The notes: a model not told the origin generated them from the letters alone. A stretch of 64,000 bases of DNA from Levilactobacillus huananensis (GCF_003946145.1 NZ_RHOC01000003.1:186001-250000); one strand, 5' to 3'. Shown: positions 17,751 to 29,467, numbered from the stretch's first letter. A program made the numbers and translations.

Positions 17751-18689
17751 ATGAGTGAAAATAAAATAACTTTGGGGAAAACGTTGCGTGACGCCCGGAT
17801 TGCTAAGGGCTTTACCTTAGACGATTTGCAGCAAACGACGAAGATTCAAAAGCGTTACCTCATCGCAATTGAAGACCAAAATTTTGATGAATTACCGGGG
17901 GACTTTTACGTTCGGGCATTTATCAAGCAGTACGCAGACATGGTGGATCTGGACGGCGGCGAGTTGTTGAAGCAATTCGATAGCACATTGCCAAGCACCC
18001 AGACCCAAGAATATGTCGATAAAGTTAACGAGAATAATCCAGAAACCCGCTCACAACAACGTAAGGTAGACGACCGTTACGTGAAATTACGGCGGACGGT
18101 TCCAGTGATTGGTATTGTGATCGTGGTGCTGGCAGTGCTTCTTGGAATTTGGATGGCAGCAGCCCACAGTGGTCGTTCAACGAAGAAAGATAATGTCGAC
18201 AGTAGTTCTGTTAGCGTTTCTGGCAGTTCCGAGAAGAAGACGAGTAGCTCGGCTAAGAGCAAATCATCTTCCAAGAAGGCTTCCACCAAGAAGGTGACGA
18301 AGACGCCCGTGTTTAAGCAATTAAGCACGACGACTTCTGGGTCAACTTGGCAGGTTAAGAACGTTTCCACTAAGCCTCAGTTGAAGCTCTCAGCTTCTTC
18401 CAGTGCTTGGATGTCGGTTAGTGTTGCTGGTTCGACGATTTGGCAGGGAACGTTGTCAGCTTCAACGTCACACAGCATGCGAATTCCTAGCTCTGCAACC
18501 AGTGTGACTTTCAACTTCGGAAATGCCCCAGCAACCAAGGTTAAGGTTGATGGCGAGGCCTTCCATTTTAACTCTGCGACGAGTACCAGCGCTGCTTCTA
18601 GCACGTCTGCTTCAACATCGACGGACACGACGAGTTCCAGCACGACAACTTCATCGCAGGTCCAAACAGTTACTCTAGAATTTAAATAA
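17751..18689 (+). CDS. rodZ: RodZ-like cell-shape protein (YmfM type)
   Basis: Bitopic MreB-anchoring protein. The 312 residues comprise a cytoplasmic helix-turn-helix (LGKTLRDARIAKGFTLDDLQ, about 8-75), a basic linker, one membrane segment (PVIGIVIVVLAVLLGIWMA, about 120-140), a long Ser/Lys-rich stretch (about 145-185), an extracellular DUF4115 beta domain (about 195-275), and a Ser/Thr-rich tail. The last part is low in complexity and probably extends into the wall. A TATACT -10 lies about 40 bp before the start. Confidence 0.9.
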   Translation: MSENKITLGKTLRDARIAKGFTLDDLQQTTKIQKRYLIAIEDQNFDELPGDFYVRAFIKQYADMVDLDGGELLKQFDSTLPSTQTQEYVDKVNENNPETRSQQRKVDDRYVKLRRTVPVIGIVIVVLAVLLGIWMAAAHSGRSTKKDNVDSSSVSVSGSSEKKTSSSAKSKSSSKKASTKKVTKTPVFKQLSTTTSGSTWQVKNVSTKPQLKLSASSSAWMSVSVAGSTIWQGTLSASTSHSMRIPSSATSVTFNFGNAPATKVKVDGEAFHFNSATSTSAASSTSASTSTDTTSSSTTTSSQVQTVTLEFK

Positions 18690-18695
18690 AGTAGA

Positions 18696-18730
18696 AGCGG
18701 GTCGGTCCGTGGCGGCCGACACGCTTTTTT
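18696..18730 (+). terminator. Terminator after rodZ
   Basis: AGCGGGTCGG pairs with CCGACACGCT (one bulge) and is followed by TTTTTT. Confidence 0.75.
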
Positions 18731-18766
18731 AATGATAAGTTTCGGTATTTGAAGGAGGAAATTTCT

Positions 18767-19354
18767 GTGAACGTCCCAAATCGTTTGACCATTATTCGGA
18801 TTATCTTAATCCCTGTTTTCTTGCTGTTATTGGTACTCCCATTGGATTGGGGGACGGTGACTTGGCTGGGAACTGCGATTCCGGTCACCCAAATATTGGG
18901 CGCCTTAGTATTTGCTGTGGCTTCTATTACGGATTTCTTGGATGGTCAAATTGCCCGGCGTCAGCACCTGGTCACTAACTTTGGTAAGTTTGCTGATCCT
19001 TTAGCTGACAAAATGATTGTCATGACTGCCTTCATTCTCTTGGTGGCCATGGGAAAGGTTCCAGCCTGGGGTGTTGCGATTATCGTTTGCCGAGAATTAG
19101 CCGTGACTGGTTTACGTCTGATCGTCGTGGAAACTGGTGGCCGTGTCTTGGCTGCTGCTTGGCCTGGGAAGATTAAGACGACCACACAAATGGTGGGGAT
19201 TATTCTCCTCTTACTCAACAACATTGGATTTGGGACGATCAACGTGCCAATGGCCCTGATCTTCTTCTACATTTGCCTTTTCTTCACCATTTACTCTGGT
19301 ATCGATTATTTTGTACAAAACAAGCAGGTCTTCGCGGAATCTTCCGCTGAATAG
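18767..19354 (+). CDS. pgsA: CDP-diacylglycerol--glycerol-3-phosphate 3-phosphatidyltransferase
   Basis: Makes phosphatidylglycerophosphate, the first committed step to phosphatidylglycerol and cardiolipin, in the membrane. The 195-residue protein has the CDP-alcohol transferase signature DG..AR....... .G...D...D as DFLDGQIARRQ then GKFADPLADK (about 55-80), and several membrane helices. The start is the GTG after AAGGAGG; an in-frame TTG upstream overlaps that site. The rodZ-pgsA-cinA-recA order is conserved. Confidence 0.95.
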   Translation: MNVPNRLTIIRIILIPVFLLLLVLPLDWGTVTWLGTAIPVTQILGALVFAVASITDFLDGQIARRQHLVTNFGKFADPLADKMIVMTAFILLVAMGKVPAWGVAIIVCRELAVTGLRLIVVETGGRVLAAAWPGKIKTTTQMVGIILLLLNNIGFGTINVPMALIFFYICLFFTIYSGIDYFVQNKQVFAESSAE

Positions 19355-19360
19355 GCTGGT

Positions 19361-19392
19361 GAGCCCCCGTGAATTATTAGCGGGGGTTCTTG
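19361..19392 (+). terminator. Terminator after pgsA
   Basis: GAGCCCCCGT and GCGGGGGTTC pair around a 9-nt loop; the T-tail is short. Confidence 0.75.
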
Positions 19393-19470
19393 TGTCTAAA
19401 AAAAGATGAATTGGCCCGAATAAACGGGGCCGTTTTACGGAGTTAACTAGGTCAGCATCGGAGGGATAGT

Positions 19471-20715
19471 ATGCAGGCAGAAATTATTGCAGTGGGCACA
19501 GAAATCTTATTGGGACAGGTCGTTGATACAAATTCGGCATTTATCGCACGTGGCCTGGCATCAGCCGGAATTGAGGTTTATTACCATTCACTGGTGGGCG
19601 ATAACGCTAATCGGTTAACCAACGTGGTTACTCAGGCCCGGTCTCGTAGTGATCTGGTCGTGATCAGTGGTGGGTTAGGACCAACTAAAGACGATCTGAC
19701 CAAGCAGACCGTTGCACATCTCTTGGGAGTTAAATTAGTCGAAGACGAGACGGCGATGGCGAAAATTCACCAGCACTTTCTGACAACGGGCCAGAAATTG
19801 ACCCCTAACAATCGCTTACAGGCGCTTTACCCAGATGGTAGCCTCCCATTGAAGAATCAAACTGGAATGGCTGTGGGTGCCTTCTATCGGGCGCCTACGG
19901 GAGCGGATGTCATGTTGCTTCCTGGACCACCCAGCGAAATGGAACTCATGTTTCGTGAGGAAGCCCTACCAGTGCTCAAGCATGCCTATCAACGAGAAGA
20001 ATATCTGGTCTCGAAGGTTCTTCGCTTCTTTGGTATCGGGGAGTCTCAGTTGGTCACGACTCTAGGTGATCTGATTGCCAAACAAACTAATCCGACGATT
20101 GCCCCGTATGCCAAGGTAAATGAGGTGACTCTCCGATTGACGGCGACGGCTAATAGTGAGACCAGGGCAAGCGATCTGATTGATGGTCTGGTAACCTTGA
20201 TTCGACAACGTGTTGGGGATTATCTTTACGGCTATGGTGACGATAACAGTCTGGCCAATGTGGTGGTTCATGGTCTGATTGACCGCAAGTTGACCATTAC
20301 TGCGGCTGAGAGTCTGACTGCTGGCGAATTTCAGAGTACACTGGGCGATATCGCTGGCGTTTCGGCGGTGTTCCCGGGGGGCTTCGTGACCTATGCGAAT
20401 GAAGCCAAACGTGCTCTTTTAGACATTCCCAATGCGATTATTGACACCGAGGGTGTGGTCAGCGCAGCCACAGCAAAACGCATGGCCGAAGGGGCTCGCC
20501 GACGACTCGATACCGATCTAGCCTTGAGCTTCACTGGTGTTGCCGGTCCGGACACCTTGGAAGGGCAACCAGCCGGAACCGTTTGGCTAGGATTGGCCCA
20601 GCGTGGGCATGACCCACAGGCCAAATTGGTTCATCTGACGGGTAATCGTGACAAGATTCGGGCTAGAACGGTTCTACTGGGACTGGATTGGATTCGCCAA
20701 ACACTTCGAATTTAA
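19471..20715 (+). CDS. cinA: CinA: competence/damage-inducible protein (molybdopterin-binding-like plus amidase domain)
   Basis: The 414 residues contain an N-terminal MoCF/COG1058 domain (IAVGTEILLGQVVDTN, VISGGLGPTKDD), linked to ADP-ribose pyrophosphatase activity in homologues, and a C-terminal PncC-like nicotinamide-nucleotide amidase domain (TAAESLTAGEFQSTLG, FTGVAGPD). It may recycle NMN and is often co-induced with recA during competence. Its stop lies just 7 bp before the LexA box of recA. Confidence 0.94.
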   Translation: MQAEIIAVGTEILLGQVVDTNSAFIARGLASAGIEVYYHSLVGDNANRLTNVVTQARSRSDLVVISGGLGPTKDDLTKQTVAHLLGVKLVEDETAMAKIHQHFLTTGQKLTPNNRLQALYPDGSLPLKNQTGMAVGAFYRAPTGADVMLLPGPPSEMELMFREEALPVLKHAYQREEYLVSKVLRFFGIGESQLVTTLGDLIAKQTNPTIAPYAKVNEVTLRLTATANSETRASDLIDGLVTLIRQRVGDYLYGYGDDNSLANVVVHGLIDRKLTITAAESLTAGEFQSTLGDIAGVSAVFPGGFVTYANEAKRALLDIPNAIIDTEGVVSAATAKRMAEGARRRLDTDLALSFTGVAGPDTLEGQPAGTVWLGLAQRGHDPQAKLVHLTGNRDKIRARTVLLGLDWIRQTLRI

Positions 20716-20722
20716 TTCAGGG

Positions 20723-20734
20723 GAACTTTTGTTC
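20723..20734. promoter_or_regulatory. LexA (SOS) box of recA
   Basis: GAAC-TTTT-GTTC, the core of the Gram-positive LexA/DinR operator, sits 9 bp upstream of the recA -35 element. Confidence 0.7.
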
Positions 20735-20743
20735 TGTTTTTGC

Positions 20744-20772
20744 TTGCAATTTTAGAATTAAGCCGGTATAGT
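20744..20772 (+). promoter_or_regulatory. recA promoter
   Basis: TTGCAA, a 17-nt spacer, and TATAGT; the transcript starts about 30 bp before the ATG. Confidence 0.8.
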
Positions 20773-20807
20773 GTTACTAGAATATGAAGCACTCAAGGAG
20801 GATTCAA

Positions 20808-21923
20808 ATGGCTGACGAACGACAAGCAGCGCTGGATAAAGCGCTGAAGAAAATTGAAAAAGACTTTGGTAAAGGATCCATCATGCGGCTAGGGGACAAT
20901 ACGAACATGCAGGTGGAAACCGTGCCTTCTGGATCGTTGGCCCTGGACGTGGCATTAGGTGTCGGGGGATATCCTCGTGGTCGAATCGTTGAAATTTATG
21001 GACCTGAATCTTCCGGTAAAACGACGGTGGCCTTACACGCCGTTGCCGAGGTCCAAAAACGTGGCGGTACTGCGGCTTATATCGATGCTGAAAACGCATT
21101 GGATCCTGCCTATGCCACGGCTCTGGGTGTCGATATCGATAGCCTGTTACTCTCACAGCCGGATACTGGTGAACAAGGACTGGAAATTGCTGATGCCTTG
21201 ATTTCCAGTGGTGCCGTGGACATTGTGGTTGTTGACTCTGTTGCAGCCTTGGTCCCCCGTGCCGAAATCGAAGGAGAAATGGGAGACGCTCACGTGGGTC
21301 TACAAGCTCGGATGATGTCTCAAGCACTTCGTAAGCTGTCTGGTTCTATTAACAAGACGAAGACGATCGCACTCTTTATCAACCAAATTCGTGAAAAAGT
21401 TGGGGTTATGTTTGGGAACCCCGAAACCACACCTGGTGGACGGGCACTGAAGTTCTACGCGACAGTACGTTTGGAAGTTCGGCGTGCTGAACAGATCAAG
21501 GATGGCACCGATGTCATTGGTAACCGGACGCGGATCAAGGTTGTGAAGAACAAGGTGGCTTCACCATTTAAGCGGGCTGAAGTTGATATCATGTATGGCC
21601 AAGGAATCTCACAAACAGGTGAACTCTTGGACATGGCGGTTGAGAAGGATATCGTGGATAAGAGTGGGTCATGGTACTCTTATGGCGAGGATCGAATTGG
21701 TCAAGGACGTGAAAACGCCAAGCAATACCTGGCTGACCACGCCGACATGATGTCTGAAATTAACACGCGGGTTCGAAAGGCCTACGGTGTTAGTGTTGAT
21801 GGTGACGAACCAGAGACACCGGCTAAAGACAAAGATCAAAAGGCCTCTAAGGACGGTAAATCGACGTCCAAGAAAGGGTCACAACAAATTGAATTAACGC
21901 CCGGCAAGCCACAAGGCAAGTAG
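20808..21923 (+). CDS. recA: Recombinase RecA
   Basis: Strand-exchange ATPase and LexA co-protease. The 371 residues carry Walker A GPESSGKT at 65-72, [16 protein letters not shown] (L1 start) and [20 protein letters not shown] (L2), then an acidic/Lys-rich C-tail. The start is the ATG of [13 protein letters not shown], 7 nt after AAGGAGG; an earlier ATG overlaps the promoter region. It has its own SOS-type promoter and terminator. Confidence 0.98.
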   Translation: MADERQAALDKALKKIEKDFGKGSIMRLGDNTNMQVETVPSGSLALDVALGVGGYPRGRIVEIYGPESSGKTTVALHAVAEVQKRGGTAAYIDAENALDPAYATALGVDIDSLLLSQPDTGEQGLEIADALISSGAVDIVVVDSVAALVPRAEIEGEMGDAHVGLQARMMSQALRKLSGSINKTKTIALFINQIREKVGVMFGNPETTPGGRALKFYATVRLEVRRAEQIKDGTDVIGNRTRIKVVKNKVASPFKRAEVDIMYGQGISQTGELLDMAVEKDIVDKSGSWYSYGEDRIGQGRENAKQYLADHADMMSEINTRVRKAYGVSVDGDEPETPAKDKDQKASKDGKSTSKKGSQQIELTPGKPQGK

Positions 21924-21933
21924 GGATTAACCG

Positions 21934-21967
21934 TTCACGCTGGTGCAGAGACGCCAGCGTGATTTTT
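21934..21967 (+). terminator. Terminator after recA
   Basis: TCACGCTGG and CGCCAGCGTGA pair around an 8-nt loop and are followed by TTTTTT. Confidence 0.9.
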
Positions 21968-22102
21968 TGTGTTCCCAATCAATGAGTTTAGTTGACAGCG
22001 TTCACGGCAACCATTAAAATTAAAGTTGTGTCAGTAATCATAACAACATCTTGAAAAGTCTGATTTTAAATTAGTCATTTTTGATGATGCGGAGGTGGAA
22101 TC

Positions 22103-23674
22103 ATGAGTGGAATCATGACTGTTCCAACTATAATCCTCGCAATCATCGCTATCGTTGTTGGTGTTGTGGGCGGGTATTATTATCGTAAATCTGTCCATGA
22201 ACGTAAGCTAGATGCCGCTAAGTACACTGCAAAAGGTGTGTTAGCGGAAGCGCAGAAGCAAGCTGAGACGGCTACTAAAGAGGCCTTGTTAGAGGCCAAA
22301 GAAGACAGCCACAAGTATCGGGCGGAAGTCGAAACAGAGCTGAAAGAACGTCGTGCCGAAGTTCAGAAGCAAGAGGACCGTTTGATTCAAAGAGAAGAGT
22401 CACTGGACCGGAAAGATAACTCTCTGGAAAAGCGTGAGAATTCCTTGAATCGTCGAGACAAGAAGCTCAGTGCTGAAGAACAGAATTTAGCTAAGAAACA
22501 ACAACAGGCAGACTCACTGATTGAAAAACGACAGGCAGCGGTTGAAACCGTTGCGGCGTTATCCCAGGAAGATGCACGCGACCTGATTATCTCAGAGGCA
22601 AAAACCTCTCTGGCCGGGGAACGGGCAAAAATGATTCAAGAAAGTGAAGAGACGGCTCGTAAGACGGCTCAGGCTAATGCGAAGGACCTGATTGTCTCTG
22701 CCATTCAACGAAGTGCCGCTGATATGGTAACGGAAACGACCATTACTGTTGTGACGTTGCCTAATGACGACATGAAAGGCCGAATTATCGGTCGTGAAGG
22801 ACGGAACATTCGGACTTTGGAAACATTAACCGGAATCGATTTAATTATCGATGATACGCCGGAAGCAGTCGTCTTGAGTGGCTTTGACCCCTTAAGGCGA
22901 GAAGTTGCCAAGATTGCATTGGAGAAGTTGATTCAAGATGGGCGGATTCATCCCGCTCGGATTGAGGAAATGGTGGCAAAAGCCAAGAAAGAACTGGACG
23001 AACGTGTCCGGGAGATTGGTGAGCAGACGACGTTTGATCTCGGGATTCACTCAATGCATCCTGAATTAATCAAGGCCGTTGGCCGCTTGAATTTCCGAAT
23101 TTCTCATGGGCAAAATGCTTTGGCCCATTCAGTCGAGGTTGCCAAGATCACTGGGGTATTGGCTGCTGAATTAGGTGAGGATGTCACGTTAGCAAAACGT
23201 GCAGGATTATTACATGATATTGGCCGTGCTGCGGAACACGAGGACGACAATTCGTACATCACAACTGGAATGGAGTTGGCGAAGAAATATCGCGAAAGTT
23301 CTGTTGTTGTGAATGCTATTGCCGCTCAAGCGGACGGAACGGCTTCGCAATCTGTTATTGCGGAACTGGTAGGGACTGCCGACATTATCTCGGCTACTCG
23401 ACCAGGTGCACGATCAGACACATTAGAGAGCTACATTCACCGCTTAGACAAACTGGAAACCATCGCCAATGCATTTGACGGTGTGGATCATAGTTTTGCC
23501 ATTCAAGCGGGACGTGAAGTTCGCGTCATCGTGCGGCCAGAGAAGATTTCCGATACAGATGCCGTTGTCTTGGCACGAGACATCAAGAAACAAATTGAAG
23601 GCGACCTGGATTACCCAGGTCACGTCAAAGTTTCCGTCATCCGGGAAGTCCGGTCAGTTGAATATGCGAAATAA
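22103..23674 (+). CDS. rny: Ribonuclease Y
   Basis: Membrane-anchored endoribonuclease that starts mRNA decay. The 523-residue protein has an N-terminal membrane segment (about 5-27), a long charged coiled coil (about 40-190), a KH domain with [15 protein letters not shown] (about 226-240), and an HD phosphohydrolase domain with [12 protein letters not shown] (about 368-380). ymdB follows, as in Bacillus, but a terminator and a leader separate them here. Confidence 0.97.
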   Translation: MSGIMTVPTIILAIIAIVVGVVGGYYYRKSVHERKLDAAKYTAKGVLAEAQKQAETATKEALLEAKEDSHKYRAEVETELKERRAEVQKQEDRLIQREESLDRKDNSLEKRENSLNRRDKKLSAEEQNLAKKQQQADSLIEKRQAAVETVAALSQEDARDLIISEAKTSLAGERAKMIQESEETARKTAQANAKDLIVSAIQRSAADMVTETTITVVTLPNDDMKGRIIGREGRNIRTLETLTGIDLIIDDTPEAVVLSGFDPLRREVAKIALEKLIQDGRIHPARIEEMVAKAKKELDERVREIGEQTTFDLGIHSMHPELIKAVGRLNFRISHGQNALAHSVEVAKITGVLAAELGEDVTLAKRAGLLHDIGRAAEHEDDNSYITTGMELAKKYRESSVVVNAIAAQADGTASQSVIAELVGTADIISATRPGARSDTLESYIHRLDKLETIANAFDGVDHSFAIQAGREVRVIVRPEKISDTDAVVLARDIKKQIEGDLDYPGHVKVSVIREVRSVEYAK

Positions 23675-23681
23675 GTCAGAG

Positions 23682-23712
23682 AAGCTAGGCCGATTATGGT
23701 CCTAGCTTTTTT
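23682..23712 (+). terminator. Terminator after rny
   Basis: AAGCTAGG / CCTAGCTT stem with a T6 tail. Confidence 0.85.
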
Positions 23713-23733
23713 ACGTCATTAGGGCTTAATCCA

Positions 23734-23890
23734 TGGTAAAATAGACCGTATGCAATTGACAGGATTGAATGGTTGGAATCACGCTTGGTGTTGCCAGCTA
23801 TGTCATTTCAACCAATTGAATTAAATGAAAAAGATGATCGGGCAGACCGATCAATGAGGACCCACGAGGGTCGTAGATAGGGGAACGAAG
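23734..23890 (+). promoter_or_regulatory. Promoter and structured leader of ymdB
   Basis: An extended -10 (TGGTAAAAT, 23734-23742) is followed by a leader of about 140 nt. The leader has three self-complementary pieces: CAATTGA (23753) with CCAATTGAATT downstream, GATCGG-N5-CCGATC (23836-23852), and GACCC-ACGA-GGGTC (23859-23872), the last two close before the start codon. No known riboswitch class was recognised. Confidence 0.4.
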
Positions 23891-24688
23891 ATGCGTATTC
23901 TTTTTGTTGGTGACGTTGTTGGAAATATCGGTGTGGACATGATTCACGAGTACCTACCGCAATTAAAACGGGATTTAAAGCCTCAGGTCACCATCGTCAA
24001 TGGGGAAAATTCAACTCCAGTTGGTCGTGGTATCAGTCAAAGTATTTACAAGCAGCTTTTAAAGGACGGAGCCGATGTCGTCACCATGGGGAACCATACG
24101 TGGGATAACGCCGAACTCTATGACTTTATTGGAGGCGCCAATCGCCTGGTTCGGCCCGCCAACTTTCCTGGTGACAACACACCGGGACAAGGCTGGACGA
24201 AGGTTAAGGTTAACCAACAAGTCTTAGCGGTGGTCAACATGCAAGGACGGGTCTTTATGAATCCCATGGATGATCCTTTCGCGATGATGAAGGATCTCCT
24301 TCCTGAACTGGATACCGACTTTGTCTTTGTCGACTTCCATGCTGAGACGACCAGTGAAAAGCGGGCTTTCGCTATGCGTTACGACGGTCAGCTCTCTGCC
24401 GTAGTTGGCACCCATACCCACGTTCAGACTAGTGACGCTCAAGTATTACGGCATGGGACGGCCTTCTTGACGGAAGTTGGGATGACCGGTCCGGCCGATA
24501 GTGTCCTCGGAATGCAAGCTGACAGCGTGATCGAACGCTTTGAAAACCAACGACCAACGCGCTATACCGTTCAAGAAAAGGGTGCGGGACTCTTATCCGG
24601 TTGTGTCATTGACTTAAACGATAAGACCGGTCACGCCTCACGGATTCGACCGATCTTAATCAGTCCACAACATCCGTACCAAAGTTAG
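23891..24688 (+). CDS. ymdB: YmdB-family metallophosphoesterase
   Basis: The 265-residue protein is of the calcineurin-like TIGR00282 type. Relatives hydrolyse cyclic nucleotides, and Bacillus YmdB affects motility versus biofilm choice. Metal motifs are FVGDVVGNIG (residues 4-13), NGENSTPVGRG, GNHTWDN (about 68-74), DFHAETTSEKRAF and GTHTHVQTSD (about 175-184). The start ATG follows a GGGG ribosome site. It sits between rny and mutS, as in related genomes. Confidence 0.93.
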   Translation: MRILFVGDVVGNIGVDMIHEYLPQLKRDLKPQVTIVNGENSTPVGRGISQSIYKQLLKDGADVVTMGNHTWDNAELYDFIGGANRLVRPANFPGDNTPGQGWTKVKVNQQVLAVVNMQGRVFMNPMDDPFAMMKDLLPELDTDFVFVDFHAETTSEKRAFAMRYDGQLSAVVGTHTHVQTSDAQVLRHGTAFLTEVGMTGPADSVLGMQADSVIERFENQRPTRYTVQEKGAGLLSGCVIDLNDKTGHASRIRPILISPQHPYQS

Positions 24689-24715
24689 AGTTACTGAAAG
24701 GATGAACCAATTTTC

Positions 24716-27370
24716 ATGACGAAAACGACGCCCATGATGGCCCAATATCAGAAAATTAAAGATCAGTACCCGGATGCCTTCTTGTTTTATCGGCTCGGGG
24801 ACTTTTATGAAATGTTTAACGAGGATGCAGTGAAGGGGTCTCAGATCTTGGAGCTCACCTTGACGACTAGAAGTCACAGTGCCAAGAATCCGATTCCAAT
24901 GTGTGGCGTGCCTCACAAGGCGGTCCAGAGCTACATTGATATTCTCGTAGATCAAGGCTACAAGGTCGCTATCTGTGAACAGATGGAGGATCCTAAGTTA
25001 GCCAAGGGTATGGTGAAACGTGAGGTCATTCAGCTGGTTACACCAGGGACTCAGACCGATACCGGTGCCGCTGGTGCTAAACGGAATAATTATCTGACAG
25101 CGTTGACACTTACCAGTCCAGAAAACTTCGGGCTGGCCTATACGGATCTTTCAACAGGAGAACTCAAGGCCGCCGAAATTCAAGGTGCTGATGCCGTGGT
25201 CAACGAACTCATGGGTCTGCAGACTAAGGAAGTCGTGGTTGATGAGACGGTACCAGAGGCATTACGTAACCGATTGAAGCAGCTGGGGATGATGATTTCT
25301 AAACAGCTTGAGGTTCAAGAGAGTGCCGAACTGAGCTACGTCCAGCAGGACTTAAAGACTGATCTCCTCAAACGTGTCGTGGCGGTGTTAGTGACCTATG
25401 TCACGGTAACCCAGAAGCGGAGTCTGGCTCATTTACAACGGGCGGTGGCCTATCAGCCGGCTTCTTTCTTGAAAATGGACCATTCTTCACAGACTAATTT
25501 GGAAATTACACAAAATTTGCGAACCAAGAAAAAGTCTGGGACCTTACTCTGGTTATTGGATGAGACCAAGACGGCCATGGGTGGGCGACTGCTTAAGCAA
25601 TGGCTGGATCGGCCATTGATCGACCGAAAAGCTATTGAAACCCGTCAGGCCAAAGTTGGTGTGCTCCTGGACCACTATTTTGAGCGCAGCAACCTCCAAG
25701 CCGAATTGGTTAAGGTTTATGATCTAGAACGGCTAGCCGGTCGGGTTGCTTTTGGGAGCGTCAATGGACGTGACCTGATTCAACTCCAGACGTCCTTGGA
25801 ACAGGTGCCACAAATTGAACATACGATTGCGGAATTGGGTGAGAAGGTTTTTGATGAGACCTTGAAACATCTGGATCCTGTTGAAGATGTAGCCGCAGCC
25901 ATTCGTGCGGCAATTGTGCCAGAACCACCATTGTCTGTAACGGATGGTGGTGTGATTCGTGATGGCTACAATGAACAGCTGGACAAGTACCGCGATGCTA
26001 TGCGTCACGGTAAGAATTGGTTGGCCGAGTTGGAAGCTCATGAACGCGAAGTTACCGGAATTAATAACCTTAAGATTGGGTATAATCACGTCTTCGGGTA
26101 CTATATCGAGGTCACCAAAGTTAACCTTAGTAAGCTCCCTACGGATCGTTATGAGCGGAAGCAAACGTTGACGAATGCCGAACGCTTTTCAACACCAGAA
26201 TTAAAAGAAAAAGAAAGTTTGATCTTGGAGGCCGAAGAAAAATCGGTTGCCTTAGAATATCAACTCTTCACCGCCTTACGTGAAACAGTTAAGCAGGCTA
26301 TCAAACGTCTGCAAAAATTGGCAGCGATCATTGCCGGCCTGGATGTTCTTCAGAGTTTTGCCGTGGTCAGTGAGGATTATCACTTTGTTAAACCCGAATT
26401 AGTTACCGGCCATGATCTCGAGATTAAGCAAGGTCGACATCCAGTGGTTGAAAAGGTCTTGGGCCGTCAATCATACGTCCCTAATGATGTTCGTATGAAT
26501 GATGAGACTAATATTCTCTTAATTACCGGGCCCAACATGTCAGGGAAGAGTACCTACATGCGTCAGCTAGCCCTTACAGTAATTATGGCTCAGATGGGGT
26601 GTTTCGTACCAGCCGAGGCTGCGCAGATGCCAATCTTCGATCAGATCTTCACTCGAATTGGGGCCGCCGATGACCTGATCTCCGGTCAGAGTACCTTCAT
26701 GGTGGAAATGCAGGAGGCCAATCGCGCCCTGAGTCACGCGACTGCCAACAGTCTTATTCTCTTTGATGAGATCGGGCGGGGAACTGCAACCTATGATGGC
26801 ATGGCTTTGGCACAAGCCATTATCGAATATGTCCACAATCGGGTTCACGCCAAGACCCTGTTCTCAACCCACTACCATGAATTAACGGCGCTTGAGGATT
26901 CCCTAAAGCAACTTCGAAACGTTCACGTGGGGGCGGTTGAACAGGACGGTGATCTGGTCTTCTTGCATCAGATGCAACCGGGTCCGGCCGACAAATCTTA
27001 CGGGATTCATGTGGCCAAATTGGCAGGAATGCCCGAACAGCTTTTGAAGCGAGCCGATGTCATCTTGACCGATCTGGAAGAATCTGCGGCGGAGAAGCCC
27101 GTCGTGGCGACACCAGCAGCGGGGACCACGACGGGACCCTCGGAGAAAACGACGCCAACGAGTGAGTTGCCGGCTACCACTGAGAAGACCGTTGAATCAG
27201 AACCAATTGATGGGGATGATCAACAGCTTTCCCTCTTTACAGACGAGCCTGAGGTCACGCCAGCTCAGGCCAAAGTGATTGATCAACTCAGTCACCTGAA
27301 TCTGATGGGGATGACGCCAATGGATGTGATGAGCCAAGTCTATAAATGGCAACAAAAACTCTCGAAATAG
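24716..27370 (+). CDS. mutS: DNA mismatch repair protein MutS
   Basis: Recognises mismatches and recruits MutL. The 884-residue protein has the mismatch-reading FYEMF (Phe-x-Glu) motif near residue 31-35, Walker [11 protein letters not shown] near 605, and [11 protein letters not shown] near 684. An acidic/Thr-rich C-terminal extension (about 785-830) precedes the last helices, whose DDQQLSLF motif resembles a beta-clamp-binding peptide. mutL follows after 21 bp, so the two form an operon. Confidence 0.97.
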   Translation: MTKTTPMMAQYQKIKDQYPDAFLFYRLGDFYEMFNEDAVKGSQILELTLTTRSHSAKNPIPMCGVPHKAVQSYIDILVDQGYKVAICEQMEDPKLAKGMVKREVIQLVTPGTQTDTGAAGAKRNNYLTALTLTSPENFGLAYTDLSTGELKAAEIQGADAVVNELMGLQTKEVVVDETVPEALRNRLKQLGMMISKQLEVQESAELSYVQQDLKTDLLKRVVAVLVTYVTVTQKRSLAHLQRAVAYQPASFLKMDHSSQTNLEITQNLRTKKKSGTLLWLLDETKTAMGGRLLKQWLDRPLIDRKAIETRQAKVGVLLDHYFERSNLQAELVKVYDLERLAGRVAFGSVNGRDLIQLQTSLEQVPQIEHTIAELGEKVFDETLKHLDPVEDVAAAIRAAIVPEPPLSVTDGGVIRDGYNEQLDKYRDAMRHGKNWLAELEAHEREVTGINNLKIGYNHVFGYYIEVTKVNLSKLPTDRYERKQTLTNAERFSTPELKEKESLILEAEEKSVALEYQLFTALRETVKQAIKRLQKLAAIIAGLDVLQSFAVVSEDYHFVKPELVTGHDLEIKQGRHPVVEKVLGRQSYVPNDVRMNDETNILLITGPNMSGKSTYMRQLALTVIMAQMGCFVPAEAAQMPIFDQIFTRIGAADDLISGQSTFMVEMQEANRALSHATANSLILFDEIGRGTATYDGMALAQAIIEYVHNRVHAKTLFSTHYHELTALEDSLKQLRNVHVGAVEQDGDLVFLHQMQPGPADKSYGIHVAKLAGMPEQLLKRADVILTDLEESAAEKPVVATPAAGTTTGPSEKTTPTSELPATTEKTVESEPIDGDDQQLSLFTDEPEVTPAQAKVIDQLSHLNLMGMTPMDVMSQVYKWQQKLSK

Positions 27371-27391
27371 AGATGAAAGGAAGGAACGCTA

Positions 27392-29392
27392 ATGGCTAAG
27401 ATTCATGAACTGGCTTCGGTATTAGCCGATCAGATTGCGGCGGGTGAAGTGGTTGAAAGACCCGCATCCGTAGTTAAGGAACTAGTAGAAAATGCCGTGG
27501 ATGCACATAGTACGCAGATCGACATCACGGTGGAAGAGGCTGGGTTACAGCGCATTAGCGTCGTCGATGACGGGGATGGTATTGCGGACGAAGATGCCGA
27601 GATGGCTTTCAAACGCCACGCTACCAGTAAAATTACCGATCGACGAGACCTCTTTCGCATCAAGTCTCTAGGGTTCCGGGGCGAGGCTCTGCCTAGTATT
27701 GCGTCTGTCGCTGATGTTACCCTGACCACGTCGACTGGCGGAGTCGGTACCATGATTCACAATGTGGGTGGCATCATTCAAGAACATCGTGCTGCCGAAG
27801 CTCGTAAGGGAACGACGATTACTGTCAAAGATCTCTTTGGCAATGTCCCGGCACGGCTAAAGTATCTTAAGTCACCTGCGACCGAATTGGCTCGGATTAC
27901 CGATATTGTGAACCGGTTGGCCCTGAGCTATCCCGAGATTGCCTTTTCTCTGGTGCACAACGGTCGGGAGCTCACACGAACTGCAGGTCGTGGTGACCTC
28001 CAGCAGGTGATTGCTGGAATCTACGGCGTACAGAGTGCTCGTAAGATGGTGGCCATCAAGGGTGACAATCCAGACTTTAAGGTGGCGGGGTATGTCAGTC
28101 TACCGGAATTGACCCGGGCCAGTCGGCAGTACATTTCAATTTTGCTCAACGGTCGGTTCATTCATAACTTCCAGTTGAGTAAGGCACTCATTGCTGGCTA
28201 TGGCTCAAAACTGATGGTTGGACGCTACCCGATTGCTGTTTTGACTATCACAATGGACCCGTTGTTAGTGGACGTGAACGTTCATCCCACAAAACAAGAA
28301 GTTCGTATCAGTCAGGAACCGGATTTAATGGCCCTCATTCAAAAGACTGTATTCGATCGACTCTCACGGGAGAACTTGATTCCCGATGCCTATGGGGAAT
28401 TGCCCCAGAAAAAAAGAGAAGATGACCATACGGACCAACTGATTATGGCCTTAAATGATGCCTCGACGAAGTATCCGTTGGAGTCCGCCGCCACGTCAGT
28501 GGAACGGGCCGAACCGACGCCACCAATTCAGGCGTCGCAACCAATAGTGTCAACACCAGCAGATAAGGGACCACAACCTCTACAGACGCCGGAAGAGGTG
28601 CCCGTTGAACCGGTGGTCGTTCACCAGCGTTCTGACTTTGCAACGCCAGCGCTGAAGGCCTTTGACGAGAAATATCGTCAGGAACAACCGGCGGCACCAC
28701 TGGGGAATAGCCAGTCTGCAGAACAGCCAGTGGCGAGTCAACCCTTAACGGCTCCAGAACCTGATCCCAATGTTCCACGCTTTCCTAAGTTGCGGTATCT
28801 GGGACAGGTTCACGGAACTTATCTATTGGCGGAGGCTGACGAGGGACTCTACCTGATCGACCAACATGCTGCTCAAGAACGGGTTAACTACGAGCACTAC
28901 CGCCAAGCCATTGGCGAGGTCAGTGACGATGAACAACGGTTACTCGTGCCGATCGTGTTGGATTATCCGACGACTGATATTTTGGACCTCAACGCTCATT
29001 TGGAAACGTTGGCTAGTGTCGGCATACGGCTGGAGTCCTTTGGACCGAATAGTTTTATTGTCCACGAACACCCGACCTGGTTCAAAGCTGGGCAAGAGGA
29101 AGATACGATTAAGGAAATGGTCGACTGGGTCTTAAAGGATGGAAAGATTTCAGTAGCAGCCTTCCGTGAAAAGACGGCGATCATGATGAGTTGTAAACGA
29201 GCCATCAAGGCCAACCACCATCTCGACGATCAGCAGGCACGCGCCTTACTGGTTAAGCTAGCAACCGCTGAGAATCCCTTCAACTGTCCTCATGGCCGAC
29301 CAGTGCTGGTTCATTTTACGGATCAGGACTTACAACGTCTCTTCAAGCGAATCCAGGATCCCCACCACAGTGGTGACGACTGGGGTGAATAA
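27392..29392 (+). CDS. mutL: DNA mismatch repair protein MutL (endonuclease type)
   Basis: GHKL ATPase and nicking endonuclease that acts after MutS. The 666 residues carry ENAVDAH, DDGDGI and [10 protein letters not shown] (N-terminal ATPase), a Pro/Gln-rich linker (about 365-460), and a C-terminal domain with [12 protein letters not shown], which fits the DQHA(x)2E(x)4E endonuclease motif, plus CPHGRP. This is the expected form in bacteria without MutH. Confidence 0.97.
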   Translation: MAKIHELASVLADQIAAGEVVERPASVVKELVENAVDAHSTQIDITVEEAGLQRISVVDDGDGIADEDAEMAFKRHATSKITDRRDLFRIKSLGFRGEALPSIASVADVTLTTSTGGVGTMIHNVGGIIQEHRAAEARKGTTITVKDLFGNVPARLKYLKSPATELARITDIVNRLALSYPEIAFSLVHNGRELTRTAGRGDLQQVIAGIYGVQSARKMVAIKGDNPDFKVAGYVSLPELTRASRQYISILLNGRFIHNFQLSKALIAGYGSKLMVGRYPIAVLTITMDPLLVDVNVHPTKQEVRISQEPDLMALIQKTVFDRLSRENLIPDAYGELPQKKREDDHTDQLIMALNDASTKYPLESAATSVERAEPTPPIQASQPIVSTPADKGPQPLQTPEEVPVEPVVVHQRSDFATPALKAFDEKYRQEQPAAPLGNSQSAEQPVASQPLTAPEPDPNVPRFPKLRYLGQVHGTYLLAEADEGLYLIDQHAAQERVNYEHYRQAIGEVSDDEQRLLVPIVLDYPTTDILDLNAHLETLASVGIRLESFGPNSFIVHEHPTWFKAGQEEDTIKEMVDWVLKDGKISVAAFREKTAIMMSCKRAIKANHHLDDQQARALLVKLATAENPFNCPHGRPVLVHFTDQDLQRLFKRIQDPHHSGDDWGE

Positions 29393-29432
29393 CCCTGCCG
29401 AATTTGCCGACAGTGTGGTACAATTTGAGAAG

Positions 29433-29446
29433 CAAACATATGTTTC
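29433..29446. promoter_or_regulatory. Probable LexA box before ruvA
   Basis: CAAACATATGTTTC differs at one position from the CGAAC-N4-GTTYG/C type operator. It lies 10 bp after a TACAAT -10-like element (29418-29423) and 21 bp before the ruvA ATG. Confidence 0.6.
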
Positions 29447-29467
29447 CTAAAGGAGAAAAGACGCCTC